Below, in pieces: positions 16,989 through 25,964 of a stretch of DNA of 64,000 nucleotides. The notes below the pieces were generated by a model. It saw nothing but the letters and a program-made list of their open reading frames with translations, was not told the DNA's origin and made no database searches. The position numbers were made by a program, and so were the translations under genes. Source of the DNA: Oscillospiraceae bacterium (GTDB lineage Bacteria; Bacillota; Clostridia; Oscillospirales; Oscillospiraceae); assembly GCA_009781515.1 (NCBI GenBank), contig WQXY01000010.1, positions 1 to 64,000 on the forward strand, read 5' to 3'. Within the stretch, counting starts at the first letter, position 1, and every line of letters starts with the position of its first letter.

Positions 16989-17249
16989 ATGCCTGAGATA
17001 AGCCTTTTTTATGGTATTCGGATAACAATGAACTGGAATGAACACAATCCGCCACATTTTCACGTCGAATATGCAGAATATAGAGCAACAGTATTGATAC
17101 AAGAGGGCATTATAGATAGGGGATATATTCCCAATAAGCAGTTGAAATTAATTTTAGCATGGAACGAAATCCACAAGGATGAATTAATGCAAAACTGGGA
17201 ATTATCAAAGCAACATCAATCAATGAATTCGATAAACCCGCTTATGTAA
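16989..17249 (+). CDS. DUF4160 protein
   Basis: This 86-residue protein begins MPEISLFYGIRI and has NEHNPPHFHVEYAEYRA, the conserved PPHFH motif of DUF4160. The family function is unknown. It is very often encoded next to a DUF2442 gene, as here, and the pair has been suspected of toxin-antitoxin behaviour. The ATG at 16989 is chosen because the family normally starts MPxIxxFYGI and an AAGAGG site is placed correctly, rather than the upstream in-frame ATG at 16944. Confidence 0.85.
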   Translation: MPEISLFYGIRITMNWNEHNPPHFHVEYAEYRATVLIQEGIIDRGYIPNKQLKLILAWNEIHKDELMQNWELSKQHQSMNSINPLM

Positions 17250-17297
17250 ATTTATGCTGAAATTATAATGGGATATGGTAGTTTTGGAGCAAGTAAG

Positions 17298-17660
17298 ATG
17301 AAACAGGAGCTTGATAAATTAAAATTCTGGCCAAAGGTAGTACAAGTCATTCCAACTGAGGAATATGGTGTTTATGCGTATTTTAATGACGGTTCGGTGC
17401 GTTTATTTGATGTAAAACCGCTAATAAAGCAAGGAACTGTTTTTGAACCATTGTCTGATATAGATTATTTTAAGTCAAAGCTTGCAGTTATAAACGATAC
17501 GGTTGCATGGGACATAGGCGGATTTAGAGATCCGCGTAAATGCATTGACCTTGACCCATTTGTGATATTTGAACAACCTGCAGTTGATGACCCGTTAAGT
17601 AATGAACTAATGGTAGCTGAGAAACTCGTAGGTTACAAGCTGAATAAACCTAAAACTTAA
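17298..17660 (+). CDS. DUF2442 protein
   Basis: This 120-residue protein has VVQVIPTEEYGVYAYFNDGS, VRLFDVKPLI, the FEPLSDIDYFKSKLAV segment and DIGGFRDPRKCIDLDPFVIF, the usual DUF2442 pattern. A GGAG site 8 bp before the ATG at 17298 supports this start over the ATG at 17268. It lies 48 bp after the DUF4160 gene on the same promoter. Known family members are small and often linked to DUF4160; no activity is established. An unusual acidic and lysine-rich tail extends beyond the core. Confidence 0.8.
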   Translation: MKQELDKLKFWPKVVQVIPTEEYGVYAYFNDGSVRLFDVKPLIKQGTVFEPLSDIDYFKSKLAVINDTVAWDIGGFRDPRKCIDLDPFVIFEQPAVDDPLSNELMVAEKLVGYKLNKPKT

Positions 17661-17905
17661 GGTCGCAAAGTTGTCAAACTAACACGCGTTTGCTCCAAAT
17701 CTTCCCCAAAGACATCGGGATTTTCTGCAGCGAGCCGCTCACGGATATCCAAAGCCTCTTTATACAAAACCTCAGCCTCGTCAAGTCTCCCCATAATCTT
17801 ATACAAATCTGCCAAACACAAGATATTGCAAGCGTATTCAGCTCGAAAACCTGCCGCAAAACCGCGAAGCTTACAATTTGCACATGTATGCCAAAAGAGC
17901 GTCAA
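17657..17905 (-). pseudogene. Orphan TPR-protein fragment
   Basis: The minus-strand frame encodes LADLYKIMGRLDEAEVLYKE followed by ALDIRERLAAENPDV, a clear tetratricopeptide repeat plus the start of a second. Only one to one and a half repeats remain, with no signal, effector domain or convincing start. Its stop overlaps the DUF2442 stop from the opposite strand. It is best read as the 3' remnant of a longer TPR gene removed by rearrangement. Confidence 0.65.
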
Positions 17906-17911
17906 AACGCC

Positions 17912-17963
17912 TGTACAAATGCAGGAAAATGTGGTATAATTCCTCAGTTCGCGGAGGAATTAT
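17912..17963 (+). promoter_or_regulatory. Promoter and long dyad before the NHL/FecR gene
   Basis: TGTACA (17912-17917) and TATAAT (17935-17940) are 17 bp apart. ATAATTCCTC (17936-17945) and GAGGAATTAT (17954-17963) form a perfect dyad that begins in the -10 box and ends on the base before the ATG, enclosing the GGAGG ribosome binding site. It may be an operator, or an RNA hairpin hiding the ribosome binding site if transcription starts further upstream. Confidence 0.6.
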
Positions 17964-20900
17964 ATGAAAAAGTTCAAACCTTTAATAATCGGAGCAGTTG
18001 CACTGGTACTTGTAGTGGCATCAGTGTTCACTATACTTTCATTATTACCAAGCGGCGACCCCGACGACAGACCGCCGTCAGGAACACCGGGCGACCCTTC
18101 AAACCCGGGCGACCCGCTCCCCCCCGGTGTCGACAACACACCAACCCCGCCGCAAACAGGCAGCCTGCAGACATACACCGGCAGCGGCGAGCTTGGCAAT
18201 CAGGACGGCGCCGCTTCCCACACCCGCTTTGCTTTGCCATACGGCTTAACCTTTGACAACGACGGCAACCTGATAGTATTTGATACCTTCAATGCGGGTG
18301 TTAAACGTGTAATAAATCAAAACTCACAAACCATATTGGGCTTTTCTACAGCAGTTGACGACTTTGGTTTCACCATGCCCTCGTACCTTGACGGAGCGAG
18401 GACATCTGCCCTGTTTGCACGCCCGACAGACGGCGTAGTTGCATCAAACGGCGACCTGTATATTACAGACAGTGAAAACCATGCAATCAGGCTGCTTCGA
18501 GGAGACATGGTATATACCTTTGCAGGCGGCGAAAGAGGCTTTTCCGACGGCAGCAAAGATGTAGCCAAGTTCGACAGCCCCTCGGCGATAACAATAGACC
18601 CCGACGGCAATCTCTATGTTGCAGACTCGTTAAATAATGCGATCAGAAAAATCACACCCGCCGGAGCAGTCAGCACAGTTGCGACAGGCTTTAACGACCC
18701 GTCGGGAATAGCAATAGCACCAAACGGCACTATTTATGTAGCAAATACAGGCGATAACGCAATATATAAAATCGAAAACGGAGATATTTCCGCGATTTCA
18801 AAAGACGGTGAGTTTGACGCACCGAGAGGACTTTGCTACGCGGACGGCATCTTATTCGTAGCAGACACAGGCAGCCATATGGTAAAAGCAATACTCGCGA
18901 ACGGCGAAGTTGTTGTCATCGCAGGCACAGGAACCCCCGGTTTTGATGAAGACATGCTCAACAGACCCATGGGTCTTGCATATCGGACAGGTATCTTGTA
19001 CATAGCAGATACTCTAAACAACAAAATCAAATCAATTTCGGTTGATATCGGCAGTGAAAACATAGGCACACCGATACTCATAACAGACTCTATAGAAGCT
19101 CGAAGCTTTACGGTAGAGAAGGTAACGGGTGAGTCTGCACATATGACAAGAGGCTCTGACAGGCAGTTTGCAGTTCGTGAGGGAACAAGGCTCACGGACG
19201 GTAACACAGTAAACACAGGCAGAGAAACAACGATTGACATAGTCTTGGACGAAGGCTCACCAATCAAAATGAACGAAGCCACAAAGATAGATGTCAGTGC
19301 GGTGTCGAGAAGCGAACTGACGCTGACTGTAGTAAGTGGTTCAATTTCAGTATTTGCCGAAACACACGAAGGCACCGACAACATCACAAACATAATAGCA
19401 GGCAGCTCGACAATGGGTATCCGAGGTACGCTGTTTACCGTAAACTACACACCAAACGGCTTGCGTATTGTAATGCTTGAGGGTTCTCTTGAGGTTGAAA
19501 CGCCCGACGGCACATTCATACTCGAAGCAGGACAGATAATGGACGTGTTTGAAGGTGCGGGTACCGAGTACCCGGACACGAACATATCCTCGCTTGACAT
19601 AACGCAGATACCCGACAGCTTTACTCTTGAATTTATCAAAGAAAATGCAGAACTTCTGATAGAAATTGGTATTATTACCTCTGATGATGCGTCTTTGCTT
19701 GACGACTTGATTGAGCAGCGTAAAACGCAGGAGGAGGAGCTTTGGCAGGAGCTTGAAGACGGACGGCCAAGCGACCTGATACAAACGATTAATTACCTTC
19801 CCGAAGGTGTAGAACCAACCCCCGCACCGACACCTGCACCAACACCTGCACCAACCCCCGCACCGACGCCCGTGCCAACACCCGCACCGACACCGGTGCC
19901 AACCCCGGTACCGACCCCCGTGCCGACCCCCGAACCCACCCCCGAACCCACCCCCGAACCAACTCCCGAACCCACCCCCGAGCCAACCCCCGAGCCAACT
20001 CCCGAACCCACCCCCGAGCCAATATATGAAATAAGCCTTAATATAACAGGTACATATACATTCCTTAATCAAAACGAGGGGTATACTGCTGTAGCGGCGC
20101 ACACGGTAGGCATAACAAACACAGGCAATCAGCCAACGGGTCAACTGACCATCACGCTCAGTGGTGCAAATCCTACAGCATTTACACTTTCTGCTACGAT
20201 GCTCACAAGCATTGAAGCAGGCGACGCAGACAGCTTTACGGTTGTGCCAAACACAGGATTAACAGACGGCACCTACACGGCAACTGTTACGATATCAGGC
20301 AGCAACAACATAACTGCGTCATTTGATGTCAGCTTTACAGTAAATCCGACACCTACATACGGCATAAGTCTGAGTGAAACAGGCACACATATATTTGACC
20401 TCGAGGAAGTGGGATACGCATCTATTTCGCCGCTGTCAGTTGCAATAACAAACACGGGCAATCAGCCAACGGGTCAGCTGACCGCCACGCTCAGTGGCAC
20501 AGACGCAACCAGCTTTGAAATTCCAAACACAACTATCGGAAGCATTAACATAGGCGGCACGGGAGGCTTAACAATCAGGCCAAACGACGGCTTGGCTGTC
20601 GGCACCTACACGGCAACCGTCACGGTATCAGGCAGCAACAACATAACCGCGTCGTTTAACGTAAGCTTTACGGTTGTTCCTGTAGGCACGATATTTATTC
20701 ATAACGCAGCAGATTTGGCACTTATCGGTAATGATGCAGCATATCCTATAAGTGGAAGCTACTTCCTGATGAATAATATAAACGCCACTACAGGAGGCGG
20801 TCCCGTCACCTCACCCATCGGCGGCGGAGGTGTAAGTGGTACATCCTTCGTCGGCACATTTAACGGTAACGGGAACACGATAACGGTGGATATTACCGCA

Positions 20901-21992
20901 CAAGCAAGTTTTACCGGATTATTTGGCAGTATTGACGGCGGCACAGTTAGGAATTTGAAGGTTGATGGTCAAATAAATGGCGATGGATGGTATTTCATCG
21001 GTGGAATAACAGGTTCTAACCACGGTGGATTAATAGAAAATTGTGAAGTGTTGGCAGGTACTACTATCTCCGGCTATGAGAATGTGGGCGGAATTGCAGG
21101 AGTTAACGATGGCACAATAACCGGTTGCACCGTCAGAGCTAATATAACAGGAGATAACGATTATATCGGTGGTATTGTAGGGCATAATGATACAGGAGGC
21201 TCAATAATTAACAGTAATTCTACCGGCAATGTGACCGACGGAGATAATGTCGGCGGTGTTGCAGGAATGAACGGTGGTTCAATATCCGGCAGCTCCTCTT
21301 CCGGTTCAATAACCGGTGGAGAGTATGTCGGCGGTATCGCAGGCGACAACTATGGTGGTACAATAACAGGCAGCTATTCAGAAGGAGCTATCAGCGGAGA
21401 TAATCAAATCGGCGGCATAGCCGGTTCCAACGATGGTGGTACAATAACCGACAGTTATTCCTCCGGTTCAATAAACGGTGATAACGAAGTAGGAGGTATT
21501 GCTGGATTTAATCGCGGCGAAATAGAAAACTGTAATTCCACAAGTACTGTAACAGGCACAGGAAACTATATAGGTGGCATAGTAGGGATTAATATGATAG
21601 GGGACTCGATATCAGGAACGATAGTAAACAGTCATTTTAACGGTAATGTATCAGGTGAAAACGATGTTGGAGGTATTGTCGGGTGTAATTACTTTGAAAA
21701 CAATTTTGATATGACAGTTGTTGATGGCTGCTCTGCTCAAGGTAATGTTACCGGTGAAGATAATGTTGGTGGTATTGCAGGTTACAATGCAGGCACCGTG
21801 CAAAATTGCGACGCACGTAATACAAGCATATCCGCTAATGGCAGCAACATAGGACGTATCGTAGGAATCGAGTTCGGTACTTTAACCAACAACCGTGCAA
21901 ATACAAATATGCTCGTTAACGGATTTCCAATTGACCCCGGCGACCCCGAAGCAACACCAACGGGAATTCACGGACTGAGCACAACATTCTAA
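17964..21992 (+). CDS. Exported NHL-propeller, FecR, GLUG-repeat protein
   Basis: The 1342-residue protein has an N-terminal membrane anchor or signal (residues 5-28). An NHL-type beta-propeller follows (about 70-370, repeated [29 protein letters not shown] blades), then a FecR domain (about 379-535, with [14 protein letters not shown]). A Thr-Pro linker (about 618-687) precedes two homologous 105-residue beta-sandwich repeats (about 688-794 and 798-906), both with [12 protein letters not shown] and [10 protein letters not shown]. Residues about 930-1305 carry many GLUG repeats (VGGIAGxNxGxI). FecR modules often sense periplasmic signals or polymers and are frequently encoded beside CHASE2 proteins, as found 12 bp downstream. 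No sortase tail is visible, so anchoring is through the N-terminal helix. Ligand unknown. Confidence 0.82.
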   Translation: MKKFKPLIIGAVALVLVVASVFTILSLLPSGDPDDRPPSGTPGDPSNPGDPLPPGVDNTPTPPQTGSLQTYTGSGELGNQDGAASHTRFALPYGLTFDNDGNLIVFDTFNAGVKRVINQNSQTILGFSTAVDDFGFTMPSYLDGARTSALFARPTDGVVASNGDLYITDSENHAIRLLRGDMVYTFAGGERGFSDGSKDVAKFDSPSAITIDPDGNLYVADSLNNAIRKITPAGAVSTVATGFNDPSGIAIAPNGTIYVANTGDNAIYKIENGDISAISKDGEFDAPRGLCYADGILFVADTGSHMVKAILANGEVVVIAGTGTPGFDEDMLNRPMGLAYRTGILYIADTLNNKIKSISVDIGSENIGTPILITDSIEARSFTVEKVTGESAHMTRGSDRQFAVREGTRLTDGNTVNTGRETTIDIVLDEGSPIKMNEATKIDVSAVSRSELTLTVVSGSISVFAETHEGTDNITNIIAGSSTMGIRGTLFTVNYTPNGLRIVMLEGSLEVETPDGTFILEAGQIMDVFEGAGTEYPDTNISSLDITQIPDSFTLEFIKENAELLIEIGIITSDDASLLDDLIEQRKTQEEELWQELEDGRPSDLIQTINYLPEGVEPTPAPTPAPTPAPTPAPTPVPTPAPTPVPTPVPTPVPTPEPTPEPTPEPTPEPTPEPTPEPTPEPTPEPIYEISLNITGTYTFLNQNEGYTAVAAHTVGITNTGNQPTGQLTITLSGANPTAFTLSATMLTSIEAGDADSFTVVPNTGLTDGTYTATVTISGSNNITASFDVSFTVNPTPTYGISLSETGTHIFDLEEVGYASISPLSVAITNTGNQPTGQLTATLSGTDATSFEIPNTTIGSINIGGTGGLTIRPNDGLAVGTYTATVTVSGSNNITASFNVSFTVVPVGTIFIHNAADLALIGNDAAYPISGSYFLMNNINATTGGGPVTSPIGGGGVSGTSFVGTFNGNGNTITVDITAQASFTGLFGSIDGGTVRNLKVDGQINGDGWYFIGGITGSNHGGLIENCEVLAGTTISGYENVGGIAGVNDGTITGCTVRANITGDNDYIGGIVGHNDTGGSIINSNSTGNVTDGDNVGGVAGMNGGSISGSSSSGSITGGEYVGGIAGDNYGGTITGSYSEGAISGDNQIGGIAGSNDGGTITDSYSSGSINGDNEVGGIAGFNRGEIENCNSTSTVTGTGNYIGGIVGINMIGDSISGTIVNSHFNGNVSGENDVGGIVGCNYFENNFDMTVVDGCSAQGNVTGEDNVGGIAGYNAGTVQNCDARNTSISANGSNIGRIVGIEFGTLTNNRANTNMLVNGFPIDPGDPEATPTGIHGLSTTF

Positions 21993-22004
21993 AAACATAA
22001 AACT

Positions 22005-24065
22005 ATGAAAATAACCAAAAAAATCATTCAAAAATACATAGGCTGTATGATAGCGTCAGCCGTACTGCTCACGTTGTTTCTCACAGGCACAATGACCCGC
22101 TTTGAAGACATGGCAGGGGACAGGCTCTATCGGGATTTCGGGATTGTTCACCCGAACATTTTCGTGTTCGGCATTGACGAAGAAACACTCATTGAGTTTG
22201 GACCCATGCAGTTTTGGTCACGCCAAAAAATGGCAGACGCCATAAATATCCTCAACAGCGAGCCCGGCTGGGAGCCCGCTGTTATTGCTGTTGATATGCT
22301 CTATTCGGGAGCAAGCGACAATCCCGAAGCAGACGAGGCATTGGTAGAGGCTGCGGCGAACATCGGCAACGTAGTCTTCGGCTCTATGGTTTCGCTCGAC
22401 TGGCGCGGTGATGTAAGAACGTTTGAAAAATCATTTCCCGCACTTGAGGCTGTCTCAAGCTCAGGGTTAATTAACGCGATTATCGACGATGACGGTATTG
22501 TCCGCAGTGCAGAGATCAGTCCGATGATTTTAGGCGAAAGCGTTCCTACATTTGCGCAGGCGATATATGAAATGTATACAGAGCAAAAGCTGGAATTGCC
22601 GCAGGGTCTCACAAACCCAATCCGCCTTGTATTTACGGGCAAACCCGGCGACTTTTTCGGAACCGTAGGCTTGGGAACATCTTTTCGTGACATATTTGCC
22701 GATGACTTTGATCCTGCATACTTTGCCGATGCAATCATCTTGATAGGCCCTTACGCATACGGTCTTATGGACTCATATTTCACCGCTGCCGACCCGGGGC
22801 GGCCGATGCACGGCGTTGAAATTCACGCAAATATCGTGCAAATGCTGCTCGATGAGTATTTCAAAGGCTATGCACCCGAATGGATAAACATCGTTATAAT
22901 CATTTTATCGCTGCTTTTATTCAGTACCCTCTTTATGCGGATAGATATCCGCATATCATTTGGGATATTGGTTGTTTTTGCGGTAGGTTATGTTTTTCTC
23001 AACAGGCAAATTTATGAAGCAGGATGGATAATTACGCTCATATATCCCGTTATATCGGCTGCCGTGCTCTTTGTGTTTGCCTTGGTATACCGCTTCATTA
23101 TGGACAAAATCACACACATAACCGCTATCGCAGAAATTAACGAAAAGCACTACGCCGAAACAAAAGAGCTCTTTAACTCCTTCGTAAAAGTAATGACAAC
23201 AGCCATTGACGAACGTACCCCATACAACGCCAACCACTCAATCAACGTGGCAAAATACTCGGGGCAGCTCGTCTGCTATCTGCGTGAAAAATTCGCCCCC
23301 GACTCAAAGTATTATATGGACGAAAATCGCGAAGAGCAGCTTGTTATGGCGGCATATTTGCACGATGTCGGCAAAATCGTTACTCCGATTGAGGTCATGG
23401 ATAAACCAAGCCGTTTGGGTAATAAGCTTCCGACAATCATGCAGCGCTTTGAGATCAAAAAAATGTTTGACAAGGTGCAGTTTTTATCGGGAAAAATGTC
23501 CGAAGCCGAATATAATGCAGGCGCAGAAGCGCTCAGCGATACAGTCACTTTTATGGAGCGTGTCAACACGGCGGGATTTTTGCCGGATGAAGACTTGGAC
23601 AGGGTCAAGACGCTGTGCGAGTTGACATATATCGACGATAACGGCGAGACGATTTCAGTGTTTGATGAAGAAGACATTATTTCGCTGAGCACAAGAAAAG
23701 GCACCCTGACGGACGCAGAGCGTGGAATTATGGAGGAGCACGCAAGTGTTACGGAGCGTCTTCTCGGCAAGATGAAATTCAGCGAAAACCTGCAGCTTGT
23801 TCCGGGTTGGGCAAAGAGCCATCACGAGTTTATCGACGGCACGGGTTATCCATACAAAATCGCAGGCGAAGAAGTATCCGTCGAGGTTCGGATACTGACA
23901 ATGCTTGATATTTACGACGCCCTCACCGCAAGAGACAGACCATATAAAAGAGCGGCTCCGCACGATGTGGCGATTAAAATACTTCGCTCAATGGTAGAAG
24001 AAGGTAAGCTCGATAATGAGCTTGTAGAGCTCTTTGTCGAAAGCAACATCGGCATCGACCCCTAA
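22005..24065 (+). CDS. CHASE2 sensor with HD-GYP-type phosphodiesterase domain
   Basis: The 686-residue protein has an N-terminal membrane helix (about 14-33), an extracellular CHASE2 domain (about 34-280, with FGIDEETLIEFGPM and AVDMLYSG), and three helices (about 290-360). A cytoplasmic HD domain follows. NHSINVAKYS, HDVGKI and the late HHEFIDGTGYP are the signatures of HD-GYP cyclic-di-GMP phosphodiesterases. The long insertion between HDVGKI and HHE is unusual. The gene starts 12 bp after the NHL/FecR gene with no clear ribosome binding site of its own, so translation is probably coupled. CHASE2 normally couples to adenylate cyclases or kinases; here it would control cyclic-di-GMP breakdown. 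Confidence 0.85.
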   Translation: MKITKKIIQKYIGCMIASAVLLTLFLTGTMTRFEDMAGDRLYRDFGIVHPNIFVFGIDEETLIEFGPMQFWSRQKMADAINILNSEPGWEPAVIAVDMLYSGASDNPEADEALVEAAANIGNVVFGSMVSLDWRGDVRTFEKSFPALEAVSSSGLINAIIDDDGIVRSAEISPMILGESVPTFAQAIYEMYTEQKLELPQGLTNPIRLVFTGKPGDFFGTVGLGTSFRDIFADDFDPAYFADAIILIGPYAYGLMDSYFTAADPGRPMHGVEIHANIVQMLLDEYFKGYAPEWINIVIIILSLLLFSTLFMRIDIRISFGILVVFAVGYVFLNRQIYEAGWIITLIYPVISAAVLFVFALVYRFIMDKITHITAIAEINEKHYAETKELFNSFVKVMTTAIDERTPYNANHSINVAKYSGQLVCYLREKFAPDSKYYMDENREEQLVMAAYLHDVGKIVTPIEVMDKPSRLGNKLPTIMQRFEIKKMFDKVQFLSGKMSEAEYNAGAEALSDTVTFMERVNTAGFLPDEDLDRVKTLCELTYIDDNGETISVFDEEDIISLSTRKGTLTDAERGIMEEHASVTERLLGKMKFSENLQLVPGWAKSHHEFIDGTGYPYKIAGEEVSVEVRILTMLDIYDALTARDRPYKRAAPHDVAIKILRSMVEEGKLDNELVELFVESNIGIDP

Positions 24066-24067
24066 AA

Positions 24068-24113
24068 AGCCCTCTTTAGTAAAGAGGGTGCCGCGTAGCG
24101 GCGGGTGATTTGT
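24068..24113 (+). repeat. CCCTCTTTAGTAAAGAGGG double-hairpin repeat, copy 1
   Basis: The first hairpin is CCCTCTTTAGTAAAGAGGG, the second GCCGC/GCGGC, then GGGTGATTTGT. Related copies are at 34661-34707, 54795-54841 and, diverged, 57306-57346. The second-stem sequence differs between copies but stays largely paired. It starts three bases after the stop codon of the CHASE2 gene and may act as its terminator. Confidence 0.85.
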
Positions 24114-24120
24114 TACAACA

Positions 24121-24151
24121 GTCGTCCGCGGACGAACGCAGTTCGTCCCTA
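24121..24151 (-). repeat. GTAGGG palindromic repeat supplying a stop codon
   Basis: On the minus strand this reads GGGTAGGGACGAAC, then GCAGTTCGTCC is not read through: the perfect stem is GGACGAAC (24130-24137) with GTTCGTCC (24141-24148). The TAG inside the element (24149-24151) is the stop codon of the GH13 gene on the minus strand, as for the surface-protein gene at 10188. Confidence 0.75.
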
Positions 24152-25678
24152 CCCCACTACAACCGCACTCTGCGCCTGAAGCACCTCGCCCTTGCCGTCG
24201 CCAACCGCATACAGCACACTCTTACCCTTAAGTACCGGCACTTTCACAGCCTTAAGCGACGGATTGATGGCAACATAAAGCTTGTTTTTGCCGCTGCCGC
24301 GCTCAAACACCAAAGCCTCGCCCGCGTTTCCCTCTGTGAGAAACTCAATCGGCTCTGCATTTTGCAGAGCTGTATTTTTTTGCCTCAGCCTTGTAAGCTC
24401 GCGGACTGTGCACAGCACCGAACCCTGCGTCTGTGCCTGTGCTTTCACAGTTGGTCTGTTTTTATCAGGGTCGAGCCTGTTATAGAGCTTATTCGTCGGA
24501 GCTGATGAAAAGCCCGCGTTTAATGTGCCGTCCCACTGCATGGGAGTGCGTGAGCCCGTTCTCTCATAGCCTCCTTCAACCAAAGGAATGTCCTCAAGAT
24601 ATCTCATGCCGATTTCATCGCCGTAATAAATAAACGGAGCGCCCGGCACAGTCAGCAAAAATAAGAACGCAAGCTTTAATTCGTGAGGGGTAAGCTTATG
24701 TGCAATGCGTGACATATCATGATTGCCCGAGGGAATACAAACCATACCCCTATCACCCGTTTTGTTGCGGATATCCTTGTAATATGCCAAAAATTTCTGC
24801 AAGCCGCCTTGATTTTTGCCCGAGAAGAAAGGCTTTTCGCGGAAAAGGTCGTTATAATGCGAAGGACCGAAATGCAGCAGAAAATCCATATGAAACCCTG
24901 CGGGGATTGACTTGTCGGGCTCTCCCCACTCGGAGATCAAAACAGCGTCGGGAAACTCCTTGTCCATAACAGCGCGAAACTTCTGCCACAGCTTAATGGT
25001 TTCGACAGAGTCTTTGTCGTTTTTTATCAGTGAATGTGCCATATCCACCCGAAAACCGTCACAGCCCATCGACAGCCAAAACCGCATGACATCAAGCATT
25101 GCCTCGCGAGTTGCCACAGCGCCGGGAGCATCTACAGAAAGCTGCCAGTGCTTTTTCGGGTCGGGATTGGCGAAGCCGTAGTTGAGTGCGGGCTGCGTTG
25201 AAAAGAAGTTGACGGCAGCCGTGCCGCGCTCGCAAATTCCGTTTATTCCGCCGATTACATGCGAGACACCCTCAAAACGCTCCCACGGACAGCCTGACCA
25301 GATATAACGCTCGGAAAACTCATTTTTTTCGGACTTCATCGAAGCTTTAAACCACTCATGTTCAATTGACGTGTGCCCCGGCACAAGGTCGAGCAGCACA
25401 CGGATACCACGCTCATGAGCCTGCCGCAGCAGCTCGCGCATGTCCTCGTTTGTGCCGTAACGCGGTGCGATTGTATAATAATCGGCAACATCATAACCCG
25501 CATCATTAAAGGGTGAAGCAAAGCAGGGATTTATCCAAAGTGCATTGCACCCCAAATCCTTAATATAATCAAGCTTTTTAATAATCCCGGGCAAATCGCC
25601 GATACCGTCACCGTTGGTATCATAAAAACTTTGCGGATAAATCTCATAAAAAACAGCCGTCTTCAACCAATCCGTCAT
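24149..25678 (-). CDS. GH13 alpha-glucosidase/amylase-family enzyme
   Basis: This 509-residue enzyme lacks a signal peptide and should be cytoplasmic, hydrolysing or transferring alpha-glucosidic bonds. The GH13 barrel is clear from the N-terminus: VFYEIYPQSFYDTNGDGIGD, LLDLVPGHTS, GFRVDMAHS with nucleophile Asp212, LISEWGEP with acid/base Glu250, and SGNHDMSR with the third acid Asp321. The C-terminal beta domain is complete. The overall pattern resembles oligo-1,6-glucosidase or trehalose/sucrose-type hydrolases; exact substrate is not determinable. It is transcribed alone on the minus strand, facing the CHASE2 gene, and its stop codon is provided by a palindromic repeat. Confidence 0.9.
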   Translation of the reverse strand: MTDWLKTAVFYEIYPQSFYDTNGDGIGDLPGIIKKLDYIKDLGCNALWINPCFASPFNDAGYDVADYYTIAPRYGTNEDMRELLRQAHERGIRVLLDLVPGHTSIEHEWFKASMKSEKNEFSERYIWSGCPWERFEGVSHVIGGINGICERGTAAVNFFSTQPALNYGFANPDPKKHWQLSVDAPGAVATREAMLDVMRFWLSMGCDGFRVDMAHSLIKNDKDSVETIKLWQKFRAVMDKEFPDAVLISEWGEPDKSIPAGFHMDFLLHFGPSHYNDLFREKPFFSGKNQGGLQKFLAYYKDIRNKTGDRGMVCIPSGNHDMSRIAHKLTPHELKLAFLFLLTVPGAPFIYYGDEIGMRYLEDIPLVEGGYERTGSRTPMQWDGTLNAGFSSAPTNKLYNRLDPDKNRPTVKAQAQTQGSVLCTVRELTRLRQKNTALQNAEPIEFLTEGNAGEALVFERGSGKNKLYVAINPSLKAVKVPVLKGKSVLYAVGDGKGEVLQAQSAVVVG

Positions 25679-25754
25679 TATAAGCTACACTCCAATCAAA
25701 ATACTATATGCCCACTGTGCCACCAAAATAGACTGATGTCAATAATATTATTCT

Positions 25755-25844
25755 GTAGGGACGACCTGTGGTCGTCCGCGCAAACCGTAGGGACGATGTC
25801 CACATCGTCCCGCATAAACCGTAGGGTACGGGCTTGCCCGTACC
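25755..25844 (+). repeat. Cluster of three GTAGGG palindromes
   Basis: The three perfect stems are GGACGACC/GGTCGTCC (25759-25766 with 25770-25777), GGGACGATGT/ACATCGTCCC (25790-25799 with 25802-25811) and GGTACGGGC/GCCCGTACC (25825-25833 with 25836-25844). All begin with GTAGGG and have different stems. They occupy the 286-bp divergent gap between the GH13 gene and the hybrid kinase. The rest of the gap is AT-rich, with no recognised promoter. Confidence 0.85.
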
Positions 25845-25964
25845 GCAAACGTTGCCCCCTAAATATTTCCCTTGTGTTTTCCGCCAAAAAAGAGTATTAT
25901 TTAGTATGTATAAATTTTACCTAAATTTCACACGAATTTTACAATAAATCAGCGAAGAGGGACT

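Noticed and set aside
19789-20022. Minus-strand Gly/Val-rich frames
   Set aside because: They are antisense translations of the Thr-Pro linker repeat in the NHL/FecR gene.
24121-25844. Short spaced repeats resembling a CRISPR array
   Set aside because: The GTAGGG units are palindromes with variable stems and irregular spacing, and no cas gene is present.
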